A stretch of 64,000 bases of DNA from Roseovarius sp. Pro17 (GCF_035599575.1 NZ_CP141179.1:434001-498000); one strand, 5' to 3'. Shown: positions 27,195 to 37,744, numbered from the stretch's first letter. Made by a program: numbers and translations. The notes: generated by a model not told the origin, from the sequence alone.

Positions 27195-28064
27195 TCAGTT
27201 GGTGCAGGGGATCTGCGTTTCGATCACTTCGCCGCCACGGCGCGTCCGGATCGAACAAACCTCGGCGCGGGGGGCTTGAACCGGTACGGGGGCCGCCGCG
27301 AGGCCCAGCAATTGGCGCTGATCGACCTCAATGGCCGAGGCGACTGTATCGTCCTGCGTGCCAACTAGGCTGAGTGCGAGACGCCCGGTTGCCTGAGCCT
27401 GCGCCAGTGCGGCCACCTGTTCGGGGCGCACGACGACTGTGACGGTGCGCGCGATGCTGGCTTCGGCGATATCGGCGTTCGATGACTGGTCGACGGCGAT
27501 CAATTTGACTCCGGCCTCAATTAGCTTGGTGACGTCGCCTTCGCTGTCGCCCTCGGTGCGCATACCGCCGCGACCGATATTACCGGTCCAGTAAACGTCG
27601 ACCCGGTCGCCTGGCCGCAGGAAGCCGGATACACCAGACATGCTGTCAACCTTGATCGCGAAGGCGCGCATACCGCGCCCCAGTTTGGTGGTGATTCCGG
27701 CATCCTGGCCGGGTTCGGTCACCTTGACGGCGAGGATGACCTCCATCTCTTCCATGGCGCGTAGCACTGTGCGCGGCTCACCCTCGCCCTTGGGAAACAG
27801 CTCTTCTTTGGTGCGAAAGACGCCTTCGGGTAGTGATGCGGTGGGGTAGGCGACCTGTCTCACGTCGTCCGGCAGGATCCGCTCGCCGTACTCCATAGAG
27901 CGGTTCAAGATGTAAATATCGACCGTCTCGATGACTGTCGGGCGCGCCTGACGCTCCAGCTCGAGGGCGTTCTGATAATTCTGGATATAGCTCTTGGCCA
28001 TGAAGACTGCGAAACCCGCAAGGGCAAGCCCGAGAACAAGTACCAGTCCAAACATCAAGCGCAT
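27195..28064 (-). CDS. cpaB: Tad pilus assembly protein CpaB/RcpC
   Basis: 289 residues. An N-terminal hydrophobic segment (3-24) acts as signal or anchor. The SAF domain lies at about 45-115 (VDIYILNRSMEYGERILPDDVRQV) and the RcpC domain at 120-215 (MRAFAIKVDSMSGVSGFLRPGDRVDVYWTG in part). The SAF domain may bind glycan. The protein supports the RcpA secretin in the periplasm. It lies downstream of the two pilin genes on the same strand, with a 138-base spacer. Confidence 0.94.
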   Translation of the reverse strand: MRLMFGLVLVLGLALAGFAVFMAKSYIQNYQNALELERQARPTVIETVDIYILNRSMEYGERILPDDVRQVAYPTASLPEGVFRTKEELFPKGEGEPRTVLRAMEEMEVILAVKVTEPGQDAGITTKLGRGMRAFAIKVDSMSGVSGFLRPGDRVDVYWTGNIGRGGMRTEGDSEGDVTKLIEAGVKLIAVDQSSNADIAEASIARTVTVVVRPEQVAALAQAQATGRLALSLVGTQDDTVASAIEVDQRQLLGLAAAPVPVQAPRAEVCSIRTRRGGEVIETQIPCTN

Positions 28065-28202
28065 GGCTTATCCTTTCAATCGTTCCTACCGGGCGCCGCG
28101 CCGAATGGCAGGCGGCCCAGGTTGTCGGAACCATGACACGTGAATGTGGTCAAAGATTGATCGCGTCGCGGCTCTTTTGCGGCACGAGACCGCGTAGTTA
28201 AT

Positions 28203-28400
28203 TCATTCTCCGAGCGACGTTACTTCGACGCCCTGTCCGATCTTGGAGGCCAGCGTGACGACGCCAGTGCGCGCGGAGGCGGCCGCTGCGAGACCGAGGC
28301 CGACGACGGCTGCAGTCAGCACGACCCAATCGACCGTGACGGCGCCGCTCTCGTCGCGTAGCCAGGATGCGATGAAGTTAAACATAATATGCTCGCTCAT
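28203..28400 (-). CDS. flp: Flp-type prepilin, second copy
   Basis: 65 residues from the ATG at 28400; a shorter form could start at the ATG coding for M6. The leader ends at G19, followed by A20-V-T-V-D24-W25 and a hydrophobic helix (VVLTAAVVGLGLAAAAS). The layout matches Flp prepilins, in which CpaA cuts after Gly and the mature protein has Glu at +5 and Tyr at +6; here these are Asp and Trp. It would be a pilus subunit or minor pilin. A 12-bp hairpin separates it from the first pilin gene. Confidence 0.87.
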   Translation of the reverse strand: MSEHIMFNFIASWLRDESGAVTVDWVVLTAAVVGLGLAAAASARTGVVTLASKIGQGVEVTSLGE

Positions 28401-28482
28401 TGTAAATTCGTTCTCATTACGAGTGCAAAAGGTGCGCGAACGATAGTTTGCGTGCGGCGCCACGATGGCACCCCGAAGGGCA

Positions 28483-28515
28483 GAAGAGCCGCAAATCATC
28501 GACTTGCGGCTCTTC
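28483..28515 (-). terminator. Strong hairpin between the two pilin genes
   Basis: GAAGAGCCGCAA (28483-28494) and TTGCGGCTCTTC (28504-28515) form a perfect 12-bp stem with a 9-base loop, 47 bases after the first pilin stop. No T-run follows on the minus strand. It probably protects the pilin mRNA 3' end or causes partial termination, making the first pilin more abundant than downstream genes. Confidence 0.65.
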
Positions 28516-28562
28516 GTAGTCAGGCGTTCAATTCAGAACGGGGCTTGTTGGATGCCGCCGTC

Positions 28563-28751
28563 TTACGGTGCGCCAGCAACGACAGTGGCGCCAACGCCGG
28601 TTTCGATCTTGGTGGCCAGCGTCTCGACCGAAGTCTTAACAGTTGCCACACCGGCAACGCCCAGGCCGACGACGGCTGCGGTCAGCACGACCCAGTCAAC
28701 TGTTACGGCGCCGTCTTCGTCTGCACTGAAATTCTTGATGAAATTGATCAT
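28563..28751 (-). CDS. flp: Flp-type prepilin, first copy
   Basis: 62 residues. The ATG at 28751 has GGAGGG 8 bases upstream, the best ribosome site in the locus, which fits a major pilin. The leader ends at G14; the mature part starts A15-V-T-V-D19-W20, then a hydrophobic stretch VVLTAAVVGLGVAGVA and a short tail. Asp at +5 and Trp at +6 replace the usual Glu and Tyr of Flp pilins. It is about half identical to the second copy in the core. First gene of the minus-strand pilus unit. Confidence 0.9.
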   Translation of the reverse strand: MINFIKNFSADEDGAVTVDWVVLTAAVVGLGVAGVATVKTSVETLATKIETGVGATVVAGAP

Positions 28752-29103
28752 GTTGTTGTCCCTCCAAAGGATCACTAGGTTACTCAGGTTTCTACCGTCT
28801 TGCTGATCTGGGCCGCTTCTCTCTGTTGGCCCTCAGCGCGTCGGATGAGTTAATATAGCCAGTGAATGAAGGCACAAATTGGGCGTGAATGGTGCGATTT
28901 TGGAGCGCTATGTTTTTTCTGCACGTTGCTGATCTAACTCTATGTAAAGTAAGTGAATAAATGATTGAAAAAATTACTTGGTTGCCCATTTGTGTTTGAA
29001 AATTGGGGTCGTGACGCCCTCTTTCGCCCGCCGGGGCTGGCGCGAAGGCGTGTTTTTTGCGATTATTTGCGGAAAATAACATTGCAGCAGTCAGGCCAAT
29101 CCA
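28752..29103. promoter_or_regulatory. Divergent A/T-rich intergenic region between pilin and lytic transglycosylase
   Basis: About 350 bases without a gene, more A/T-rich than its surroundings from 28850 to 29000. It must hold the promoter of the pilin unit on the minus strand and that of the transglycosylase on the plus strand. On the minus strand TTGTGC (28877-28872) and TATTAA (28855-28850) are spaced by 16 bases and are a weak -35/-10 candidate. No clear operator or small RNA was seen. Confidence 0.4.
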
Positions 29104-29937
29104 TTGCGATACTCAATTGCACCCTTGCTGGCAGCCCTGCTGCTGGGCGGCGCGCCCGCTGCGGCGGGCGATCCCGCACCCTTTCCTGAATTTACCTTCA
29201 AGATGAGCAAGCCCCCTGCGAAAGGCACGGCCAAGCGCATTACCGTACAGATCGAGCCGGGCGATCAGCCCGCCCCGGCGCCCAGCACGCCGCGCGCGGA
29301 CGGCGAGGATACCCCCGCGGACGTCCCGGCAATACGGGTCGCGACCTATGGCTGGTTCTGGGATCATGTGCCGCCCGGCTATGCGGATGCCGGCACAGTG
29401 CGCTTTGATGAGGCGCTGGGCGTGCTTGCCAAACCGCCCGAGGGTCAGCCTGCGCCGCGCTACCGTTTGCAAGACATTCAGGACATCGCAACGGCACAGG
29501 GGCAGAATATACTAAAGGCGACCATTGGCACCAACGTATCGCCCGCGCTGGTGCTGGCGGTGATCGCAGTGGAATCGGGTGGTCGCAGAACAGCGGTCAG
29601 CGAAAAGGGCGCGCAAGGGCTGATGCAGCTGATCCCGGATACGGCCGCCCGCTTTGGCGTGACTGATAGTTTGTCGGAGGCCGAGAATATCAGGGGCGGG
29701 GTCGCCTACCTCGAGTGGCTTCTAAACGAGTTCAAGGGCGACCCCATCCTTGCACTGGCCGGTTACAACGCGGGCGAGAATGCGGTGAAGGCGAACAAAG
29801 GCGTGCCTCCCTATAGTGAGACGCGCGATTACGTGCCCAAGGTGCTGGCCGCCTACGACCTCGCGCGCGGGCTGTGCAAGACGCGGCCGCAGTTCATCTC
29901 GGACGGTTGCGCGCTGAATCTGGCGATGGCCAACTGA
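29104..29937 (+). CDS. Soluble lytic transglycosylase (SLT domain)
   Basis: 277 residues from a TTG at 29104 that places a signal peptide (MRYSIAPLLAALLLGG, cleavage near AAAG) at the N-terminus; no ATG fits. A Pro-rich linker (about 50-75) leads to the SLT fold with catalytic Glu157 (AVIAVESGG), then KGAQGLMQLIPDTAARFGV and LAGYNAGENAV, all standard motifs. It cuts murein glycan strands in the periplasm. Divergent from the pilin genes, it may open the wall for pilus assembly; that is inference. The ribosome site is weak. Confidence 0.9.
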   Translation: MRYSIAPLLAALLLGGAPAAAGDPAPFPEFTFKMSKPPAKGTAKRITVQIEPGDQPAPAPSTPRADGEDTPADVPAIRVATYGWFWDHVPPGYADAGTVRFDEALGVLAKPPEGQPAPRYRLQDIQDIATAQGQNILKATIGTNVSPALVLAVIAVESGGRRTAVSEKGAQGLMQLIPDTAARFGVTDSLSEAENIRGGVAYLEWLLNEFKGDPILALAGYNAGENAVKANKGVPPYSETRDYVPKVLAAYDLARGLCKTRPQFISDGCALNLAMAN

Positions 29938-29954
29938 CTAGAGCCAACTGAAAA

Positions 29955-29978
29955 GGGCGGCACCTGTTGGCACCGCCC
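29955..29978 (-). terminator. Terminator between transglycosylase and CoA-transferase genes
   Basis: GGGCGG (29955-29960) pairs with CCGCCC (29973-29978). On the minus strand the stem is followed by TTTT, 39 bases after the CoA-transferase B stop. It likely serves the minus-strand operon and may also stop plus-strand read-through. Confidence 0.65.
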
Positions 29979-30017
29979 TCATGATCGTGACGAAATCCTG
30001 TGTGCAGTTTGGCCCGT

Positions 30018-30641
30018 TCAGACGATGGTTGCTTCGGTCGCTGCGCGCAGCTCGTCTTCGGTGACGCCATCCGCCATCTCGACGATCTTCAGCCCGCCCT
30101 CGACCACGTCTAACACGCCCAGGTTGGTGATGATGCGGTCCACGACCCCTGTGCCTGTCAGCGGCAGAGAGCATTCCTTCAGCAGCTTGCTGTCGCCATG
30201 CTTGTTGGTGTGGTCCATCACGACGATGACGCGACCAACGCCCGCGACGAGGTCCATCGCGCCGCCCATGCCCTTGACCAGCTTGCCGGGAATCATCCAG
30301 TTCGCCAGATCACCGTTTTCGGCAACCTCCATCGCGCCCAGGATCGCTGCTGCGATCTTACCGCCCCGGATCATGCCAAAACTGGTGGCAGAGTCGAAAT
30401 ATGAGGTGCGACTCAGTTCAGTAATGGTTTGCTTGCCCGCATTGATGAGGTCGGGATCCTCCTCGCCTTCATAGGGAAAGGCGCCCATACCCAGCATTCC
30501 GTTCTCGGATTGAAGGGTGATTTCCTTGTCACCGACATAGTTGGCCACCAGTGTCGGAATACCGATGCCGAGGTTGACATACATGCCGTCTTCCAGCTCT
30601 TGCGCGGCGCGCTCGGCTATTTGGTTGCGGTCCCAGGGCAT
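30018..30641 (-). CDS. scoB: 3-oxoacid CoA-transferase subunit B (SCOT type)
   Basis: 207 residues. Catalytic Glu46 lies in SENG (45-48, within LQSENGMLGMG), where the CoA thioester forms. GMGGAMDLVAG is also conserved. With subunit A it moves CoA between succinyl-CoA and acetoacetate, for ketone body or PHB use. Its ATG overlaps the subunit A stop by one base (TAATG), ensuring equal synthesis. Subunit pairs of this kind include AtoAD; the SENG form fits succinyl-CoA:3-ketoacid transferase best. Confidence 0.93.
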   Translation of the reverse strand: MPWDRNQIAERAAQELEDGMYVNLGIGIPTLVANYVGDKEITLQSENGMLGMGAFPYEGEEDPDLINAGKQTITELSRTSYFDSATSFGMIRGGKIAAAILGAMEVAENGDLANWMIPGKLVKGMGGAMDLVAGVGRVIVVMDHTNKHGDSKLLKECSLPLTGTGVVDRIITNLGVLDVVEGGLKIVEMADGVTEDELRAATEATIV

Positions 30642-31345
30642 TATGCGGTCTCCCTCTTGCGGGTGGTGCGTTGTTCAATCCGTTTCTCGTGATCGCCCTG
30701 AATAAGGCGGTGCACATAGATGCCGGGCAGGTGGATGTTGTCGGGATCCAGTGAGCCGCGCGGCACGATTTCCTCGACCTCGGCGACGCACACCTTGCCG
30801 CACATCGCGGCGGGCGGATTAAAATTGCGTGCGGTCTTGCGGAAAATCAGGTTGCCGGTGTCGTCGGCCTTCCACGCCTTGATGATGGACAGGTCCGCGA
30901 CAATCCCGCGCTCAAGGATATAGGTTTCGCCGTCGAAATCCTTGTGTTCCTTGCCTTCGGCGACCTGTGTGCCGACACCGGTTTTCGTGTAGAAACCGGG
31001 GATGCCAGCACCGCCAGCGCGCATCCGTTCGGCCAATGTGCCTTGCGGGTTGAACTCGATCTCCAGCTCGCCGGCCAGATATTGACGCATGAATTCGGCG
31101 TTCTCGCCCACGTATGAGCTGAGCATTTTTTTCACCTGGCGCGTTTGCAGCAGGATGCCGATGCCGAAATCGTCGACGCCCGCATTGTTGCTGGCAAAGG
31201 TCAGATCCTTTGTCCCGGCCTCTTTGATCGCTTGCAATAGCAATTCGGGAATGCCGCACAGTCCAAATCCGCCAGCGGCGATGGTCATGCCGTCAAACAG
31301 CAGACCATCCAGCGCATCGGCGGCGTTTGCATACACTTTTTTCAT
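30641..31345 (-). CDS. scoA: 3-oxoacid CoA-transferase subunit A (SCOT type)
   Basis: 234 residues. The N-terminal GGFGLCGIPELLLQA is the glycine-rich CoA-transferase family I signature; GAGIPGFYTKTGVGT follows in the middle. It pairs with subunit B, whose start overlaps its stop, to form the heteromeric enzyme in the cytoplasm. It is first in the two-gene operon; the promoter should lie in the 118-base gap before the L,D-transpeptidase gene. Confidence 0.93.
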   Translation of the reverse strand: MKKVYANAADALDGLLFDGMTIAAGGFGLCGIPELLLQAIKEAGTKDLTFASNNAGVDDFGIGILLQTRQVKKMLSSYVGENAEFMRQYLAGELEIEFNPQGTLAERMRAGGAGIPGFYTKTGVGTQVAEGKEHKDFDGETYILERGIVADLSIIKAWKADDTGNLIFRKTARNFNPPAAMCGKVCVAEVEEIVPRGSLDPDNIHLPGIYVHRLIQGDHEKRIEQRTTRKRETA

Positions 31346-31463
31346 GAAAAATCCCTCTCAAGCACGGTCCTTGAGGTTGTGGGCAGCGGCGCAGCGAGAG
31401 TCAATGCCGCCGCCGCCCAAACTGCGGCCGATAGGGGGGATCAGCCGATATCGGCCTCTAGTA

Positions 31464-32033
31464 TTAGATGACGCGAACCTGCGTGCCGACGGGCGTCAGC
31501 GCGAACAGTTCCTGGATCTTGGCATTATAGAGGCCGATGCAGCCAGAGGACGATTTGCGCCCGATTTTGCGTGTGTCATGCGTGCCGTGGATCAGGTAGG
31601 CGGGCCATGTCAGATACATCGCGTGCGTGCCGAGCGGATTGTCAGGACCGGCAGGCATGAAATCAGGCAGCGATGGATCGCGCCTCTTCATGTTCGCGGT
31701 GGGCGTCCAGGTGGGGCCGACCTTCTTGCGAACGATCGAGGTGTATCCGGTGCGCGTCAACTCGTCCGTCATGGGAACCGAGCTGGGATAGACCCGATAA
31801 TCGGTGCCGTTCGAGTTCCAGAAATGCACGGCGCGCGAAGCGGTGTCGCACACGATTGCGCCCTTGCCCAGCGTGTCAAAGTGATCCTGCCAGTTCTGCG
31901 TGACAAAGGCTGACGAGTTGCGGCGCGCGCCGTCAACATCCTGCGCGCGCAAAATGCCTGGCGTCGCCAGTGTGGTAAGCGCGGCGGCGCCGCCAATCAA
32001 TGCGGTGCGGCGGTTGAATCTAGTGTCGGTCAT
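31464..32033 (-). CDS. L,D-transpeptidase (YkuD domain)
   Basis: 189 residues. The N-terminus FNRRTALIGGAAALTTLATP has a twin-arginine pair (R8-R9) before the hydrophobic part, so Tat export is likely, with cleavage near residue 30. The YkuD domain covers about 55-189, with the active site H149-G-T-H ... S-S-G-C165-I-G. It makes 3-3 cross-links in murein or attaches lipoproteins to it. It lies between the scoAB operon and topA on the same strand but with gaps over 100 bases on both sides, so it is probably its own unit. Confidence 0.92.
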   Translation of the reverse strand: MTDTRFNRRTALIGGAAALTTLATPGILRAQDVDGARRNSSAFVTQNWQDHFDTLGKGAIVCDTASRAVHFWNSNGTDYRVYPSSVPMTDELTRTGYTSIVRKKVGPTWTPTANMKRRDPSLPDFMPAGPDNPLGTHAMYLTWPAYLIHGTHDTRKIGRKSSSGCIGLYNAKIQELFALTPVGTQVRVI

Positions 32034-32187
32034 GACTCTGGTCCTCTTATTCTGTTGGGCGGCATAGCGCGCCCTTAGCAGCTTACATGGCGATTAACTG
32101 TGATAAGTGCCAATAACAATGACGTGTAGCATGGCAGCTTTGCGCCTAGTGCATGGCTGTTTTTTTTATGCCGCGCGCGCGCCCGGA

Positions 32188-34908
32188 TCACTCTCCGGAC
32201 GCTGCATTTTTGACTGCGGTTTTTTTGACTGCGGGCTTCTTGGTGGCCGTCTTTTTAGTGGCAGCCTTTTTCGCAGCAGGCTTCTTGGCTGCTGCTTTTT
32301 TCTTGGGCGCGGCTTTTTTGCCCTTGCCGGATTTTGCGGCCTTCTCGGCGATCAGCTCGATCGCCATGGCGATGGTCACATCGTCCGGCTCGGTCCCCTT
32401 GGGGAGGGTCGCGTTAACCTTTTCCCATTTGACGTAGGGACCATAGCGCCCGTCCATCACGTTGATCGCGCCGCCACCTTGGGGATGCTCTCCCAACTCC
32501 TTGAGCGGCGCGACTGCTGCCCGCCCGGCACCCCGACTGGCAAGTTTTTGCGCCAGAACCTCGACCGCGCGGTTCATGCCGATGGTAAAGACTTCGTCAA
32601 CTTCCTTGAGGTTGGCATAGAGTTTGCCGTGTTTCACAAACGGTCCGTAACGCCCGATCCCGGCCTCAATCAGTTCGCCGTCATCGGGATGCGCGCCCAC
32701 TTCGCGCGGCAGGCTGAGCAACGTCAGCGCCTTTTCCAGATCCATCGCGTCGGTCGTCCAGCCCTTTGGCAGGGACGAGCGGGGCGGCTTCTTGTTCTCT
32801 TCGGTGACCTCGCCGCGCTGGACGTATGGGCCGAAGCGGCCCGAACGCAGGCTGATCTCGTCGCCCTGATCCTCACCCAGCACGCGGTCACCACCCTCTG
32901 CGGAGTCGCCGCCGATGGGCCGGGTATAGCGGCACTCAGGATAGTTGCCGCAGCCGACAAAGCCGCCTGATTTCGACGTCTTGAGGTGCAGCTTGCCCTC
33001 GCCGCAAAGCGGACAGGTGCGCGGATCGCTGCCATCCTCGCGCGGGGGGTAAAGGGTGGGGGCCAAAGCGTCATCCAGGACGTCCAGCACCTCGGAGATG
33101 CGCAGCTCGGACGTCTCGGCGATGGCGGCGGAGAAATCGCGCCAGAAACGGGTCAGGATATCTTTCCAGTCAGCGTTGCCGGCGCTGACATGGTCCAGTT
33201 CTTCCTCGAGATTGGCGGTGAACTCATACCCGACATACTGCTTGAAGAAGTTGAGCAGGAAGATCGTGACAATGCGCCCCTTGTCCTCGGGGATCAGGCG
33301 ATTGCCGTCTTTGCGGACATATTCGCGGTCCTGAATCGTGGTAACGATGCTGGCATAGGTCGAGGGGCGGCCGATGCCCAGCTCTTCCATCCGCTTGACC
33401 AGCGTCGCCTCGGTATAGCGGGGCGGTGGCTGGGTGTGCGATTGCAGGCCCAGCACGGCAGCATTTTCAGCCAGAATGGCGGAATCGTGACGGGCCATGC
33501 CATTTGCAGCATCCTCGATCACGCTTTCGGATTTGTCGGCCTTGGCGAATTGCTCGCGCAGGCCGGATTTGGCGAACGGCGCCTTATCGCCCTCGGTGAT
33601 CTGGGGCAGGCGTGCGTCGTCATCGCCGTCCGCCACATCGTCACGGCCTTCCTCATAGACGCGCAGGAAACCGTCGAACAATACGACCTGACCGGTGGCG
33701 CGCAGACCGACCTGGCCGTCATCGCTGCCGATTTCGACAGTGGTACGCTCCAGGCGCGCGCCTTCCATTTGGCAGGCAAGGGTCCGCTTCCAGATCAGAT
33801 CGTAGAGGCGGGCCTGATCACGGTCGGTGATTTTCAACGCCGCCGCATCGCGCGTCATTTCGGTGGGGCGGATGCATTCATGCGCTTCTTGCGCATTCTT
33901 GGCCTTGTTTTTGTAGATGCGCGGCGCGGACGGCACATATTCCTTGCCATACCGCTCGGCGATGGCGTCACGGGCAGCAGTTACGGCCTCGGGGGCCATG
34001 TCGATGCCGTCGGTCCGCATGTATGTGATGTGACCCGCTTCATACAAACGCTGCGCCGCGCTCATTGTTTGGCGCGCGCCCATGCCGAACTTGCGGCTGG
34101 CCTCCTGCTGGAGGGTGGAGGTCATAAAGGGAGCGCTGGGATTGCGACTGGCCGGTTTCGCCTCAACCGAGGTGACCTTCAGCGCGCGGCTAGACACTGC
34201 CTGCACGGCCATTTCAGCTTGAGTGGCGTTCGCCAGATCGAATTTATCCAGCTTCTTGCCAGTCAGCGTCGTCAGCCGCGCCTCATATTCCTGACCGCGC
34301 GGGGTAGATAGCAGCGCCTTGACGGACCAGTATTCGCGCGGGTTGAACGCTTCGATCTCCATCTCGCGCTCGACGATGAGGCGCAAACAGACCGACTGCA
34401 CGCGGCCAGCTGACTTTGCGCCGGGCAGTTTGCGCCAGAGAACGGGGCTGAGGTTAAAGCCCACCAGATAATCCAGTGCGCGGCGGGCGAGGTAAGCCTC
34501 GACCAGCGGCGCGTCGACCTGCCTTGGGTTGGCCATCGCCTCGGTCACTGCGGTCTTGGTGATGGCGTTGAACACGACGCGGCTAACCGGCGTGTCCTTG
34601 TTGATCGACTTACGCTTGCGCAGCGCCTCTTCGAGATGCCAGCTAATCGCCTCACCCTCGCGGTCGGGGTCGGTCGCGAGGATCAATGCGTTGTCATCCG
34701 CCAGCGCGTCGGCAATCGCCTTGACGTGCTTGCGGCTGTCCGCGCCGATCTCCCACTTCATATCAAAGCCGTTGTCGGGATCGACCGAGCCGTCCTTGGG
34801 CGGCAGATCCCGCACGTGTCCGTAGGACGCCAGAACGGTGTAGCCGGGCCCAAGATACTTCTCGATTGTCTTGGCTTTGGCCGGGGATTCGACGACGACG
34901 ACGGGCAT
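32188..34908 (-). CDS. topA: DNA topoisomerase I with lysine/alanine-rich tail
   Basis: Type IA topoisomerase that relaxes negative supercoils. 906 residues from the ATG at 34908 (GAGAGGA upstream). The Toprim site has E7, D80, D82 and E84 (TDPDREGE); the nicking tyrosine is Y296 in ITYMRTDG. One four-cysteine zinc finger is seen (CPLCGEGKL ... GCGNYPEC), then topoisomerase C-terminal repeats (GRYGPFVKHGKLYANL, GRYGPYVKWEKVNATL). The last 48 or so residues are a disordered Lys/Ala tail built from repeats such as KKAATKKTATKKPAVKK, like histone H1, which would raise affinity for DNA. Confidence 0.96.
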   Translation of the reverse strand: MPVVVVESPAKAKTIEKYLGPGYTVLASYGHVRDLPPKDGSVDPDNGFDMKWEIGADSRKHVKAIADALADDNALILATDPDREGEAISWHLEEALRKRKSINKDTPVSRVVFNAITKTAVTEAMANPRQVDAPLVEAYLARRALDYLVGFNLSPVLWRKLPGAKSAGRVQSVCLRLIVEREMEIEAFNPREYWSVKALLSTPRGQEYEARLTTLTGKKLDKFDLANATQAEMAVQAVSSRALKVTSVEAKPASRNPSAPFMTSTLQQEASRKFGMGARQTMSAAQRLYEAGHITYMRTDGIDMAPEAVTAARDAIAERYGKEYVPSAPRIYKNKAKNAQEAHECIRPTEMTRDAAALKITDRDQARLYDLIWKRTLACQMEGARLERTTVEIGSDDGQVGLRATGQVVLFDGFLRVYEEGRDDVADGDDDARLPQITEGDKAPFAKSGLREQFAKADKSESVIEDAANGMARHDSAILAENAAVLGLQSHTQPPPRYTEATLVKRMEELGIGRPSTYASIVTTIQDREYVRKDGNRLIPEDKGRIVTIFLLNFFKQYVGYEFTANLEEELDHVSAGNADWKDILTRFWRDFSAAIAETSELRISEVLDVLDDALAPTLYPPREDGSDPRTCPLCGEGKLHLKTSKSGGFVGCGNYPECRYTRPIGGDSAEGGDRVLGEDQGDEISLRSGRFGPYVQRGEVTEENKKPPRSSLPKGWTTDAMDLEKALTLLSLPREVGAHPDDGELIEAGIGRYGPFVKHGKLYANLKEVDEVFTIGMNRAVEVLAQKLASRGAGRAAVAPLKELGEHPQGGGAINVMDGRYGPYVKWEKVNATLPKGTEPDDVTIAMAIELIAEKAAKSGKGKKAAPKKKAAAKKPAAKKAATKKTATKKPAVKKTAVKNAASGE

Positions 34909-35013
34909 AAAATTCCTCTCCACTCGGAACGGCGCTTATGGCGGCGCAACATGTGGGGGCGCAAGGGGGATTGTCAATGCGGGGCGTTTGCGTGCTGCGT
35001 GGGCGGCGTTAAC

Positions 35014-36156
35014 TCACTCAGCCAGCGACAAAAGCCCGCCAGCCTGCCGCCGTATGCGTCCGTCAAGTTCCAGATCAATAAGCGCCGGCGCGACGGCGCG
35101 GGCCGGTGCGGAGAGGTCGCGGATCAATTGATCCTCGGCCAGCGGCGAGGGGCCCAGCCGGTCAAGAATACGAGTGTGCAAATCTGCGGTGTCGCGCAGG
35201 GTGCGCTGCTCGGGCGGTGGGGTAGGGATGATGTCGGCAAGGGGTAGTTCGGGCGTGGAGGGGTCGACTGGCAGCGCCTCGATCACATCGGCAGCGCTGC
35301 GAACAAGCCGTGCGCCGTCGCGGATCAGCATATTGCACCCCGCGGCGCGCGCGTCGAACGGATGCCCCGGTATGGCCAGCACTTCGCGCCCCTGATCCAG
35401 CGCGTTACGCGCCGTGATGAGTGAGCCGGACTTGGCCGCAGCCTCGACCACGACAACGGCGCCTGCCAGCCCGCTGATGATGCGGTTGCGGCGCGGAAAG
35501 TGTCGCGCCTGCGGGACCGTTCCCATCGGCATTTCCGACACGCGCAACCCGTTGCGCAGAATGTCTTGTGCCAGCTGCGTATTCTCGGCGGGATACATGA
35601 CGTCGACGCCGCCTGCCATGACGGCGATGGTGCCACCCTCCAGCGTTGCGGCATGCGCGGCAGTGTCGACCCCACGCGCCAGTCCCGAGACGATGACGTA
35701 GCCCTCCTTGGATAGCTCACTCGCCAGTGCGCGGGCCATGCGTGTGCCCAGCGAAGATGCGTTGCGCGCGCCGACCATTGCGACCTTGGGCCGCGCCAGC
35801 GCGCCGATATCACCCATCGCCCACAGCATCGGGGGCGGGTCGGGGATGTCGCGCAATGCTGCGGGATATAGCGGGTCCGTCACGCACATCAGCTGCGCGC
35901 CGGCCATACGCGCCGCGCGCATTTCCGCCAGCACCACGCCCTCGGGGCAGGTGGTGTAATCGTTCATACCGGCGGTCTTGGCGACCTCGGGCAGGGCCTG
36001 CAATGCGGCCTGTGCGGTGCCATGTTCGGCCAGCAGACGGTAAAAGGTGGCGACGCCCACGCGCCGCGATCGCAAGAGACGAAGCCACGATACCCGATCA
36101 TCTTCCGTGGTGGGTGGGAGTGGGGGGTGAGTGGAAGGATGTGTTTCCTCAGACAT
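35014..36156 (-). CDS. dprA: DNA processing protein DprA
   Basis: DprA binds incoming single-stranded DNA and loads RecA during natural transformation. 380 residues. An N-terminal helix-hairpin-helix/SAM-like region (about 20-75) precedes the Rossmann-type core (VGARNASSLGTRMARAL, SGLARGVDTAAHAATLEGGTIAVMAGGVD, HFPRRNRIISGLA), and a winged-helix C-terminus (about 315-378). No other competence gene is nearby. It lies between tldD and topA on the same strand, with gaps above 100 bases. Confidence 0.95.
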   Translation of the reverse strand: MSEETHPSTHPPLPPTTEDDRVSWLRLLRSRRVGVATFYRLLAEHGTAQAALQALPEVAKTAGMNDYTTCPEGVVLAEMRAARMAGAQLMCVTDPLYPAALRDIPDPPPMLWAMGDIGALARPKVAMVGARNASSLGTRMARALASELSKEGYVIVSGLARGVDTAAHAATLEGGTIAVMAGGVDVMYPAENTQLAQDILRNGLRVSEMPMGTVPQARHFPRRNRIISGLAGAVVVVEAAAKSGSLITARNALDQGREVLAIPGHPFDARAAGCNMLIRDGARLVRSAADVIEALPVDPSTPELPLADIIPTPPPEQRTLRDTADLHTRILDRLGPSPLAEDQLIRDLSAPARAVAPALIDLELDGRIRRQAGGLLSLAE

Positions 36157-36322
36157 CGTGGCTCCATCTGCTTGCAGAATCAGGTGTAGCGCACGGATGG
36201 TTAACAGGCGGTAAACCTTACTCCGAAATCAGGCACACTGCCGCACGTCGCGCGCCTCAAGCCCTTTTTCTTGGTCCAAACATCCAAAAATCTTCACCCT
36301 CCAACGGCGCGGACCGCACCGA

Positions 36323-37744
<1,422 letters not shown>

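Noticed and set aside
32986..34311. 441-codon plus-strand frame opposite topA
   Set aside because: Antisense shadow of topA; no ribosome site or known domain.
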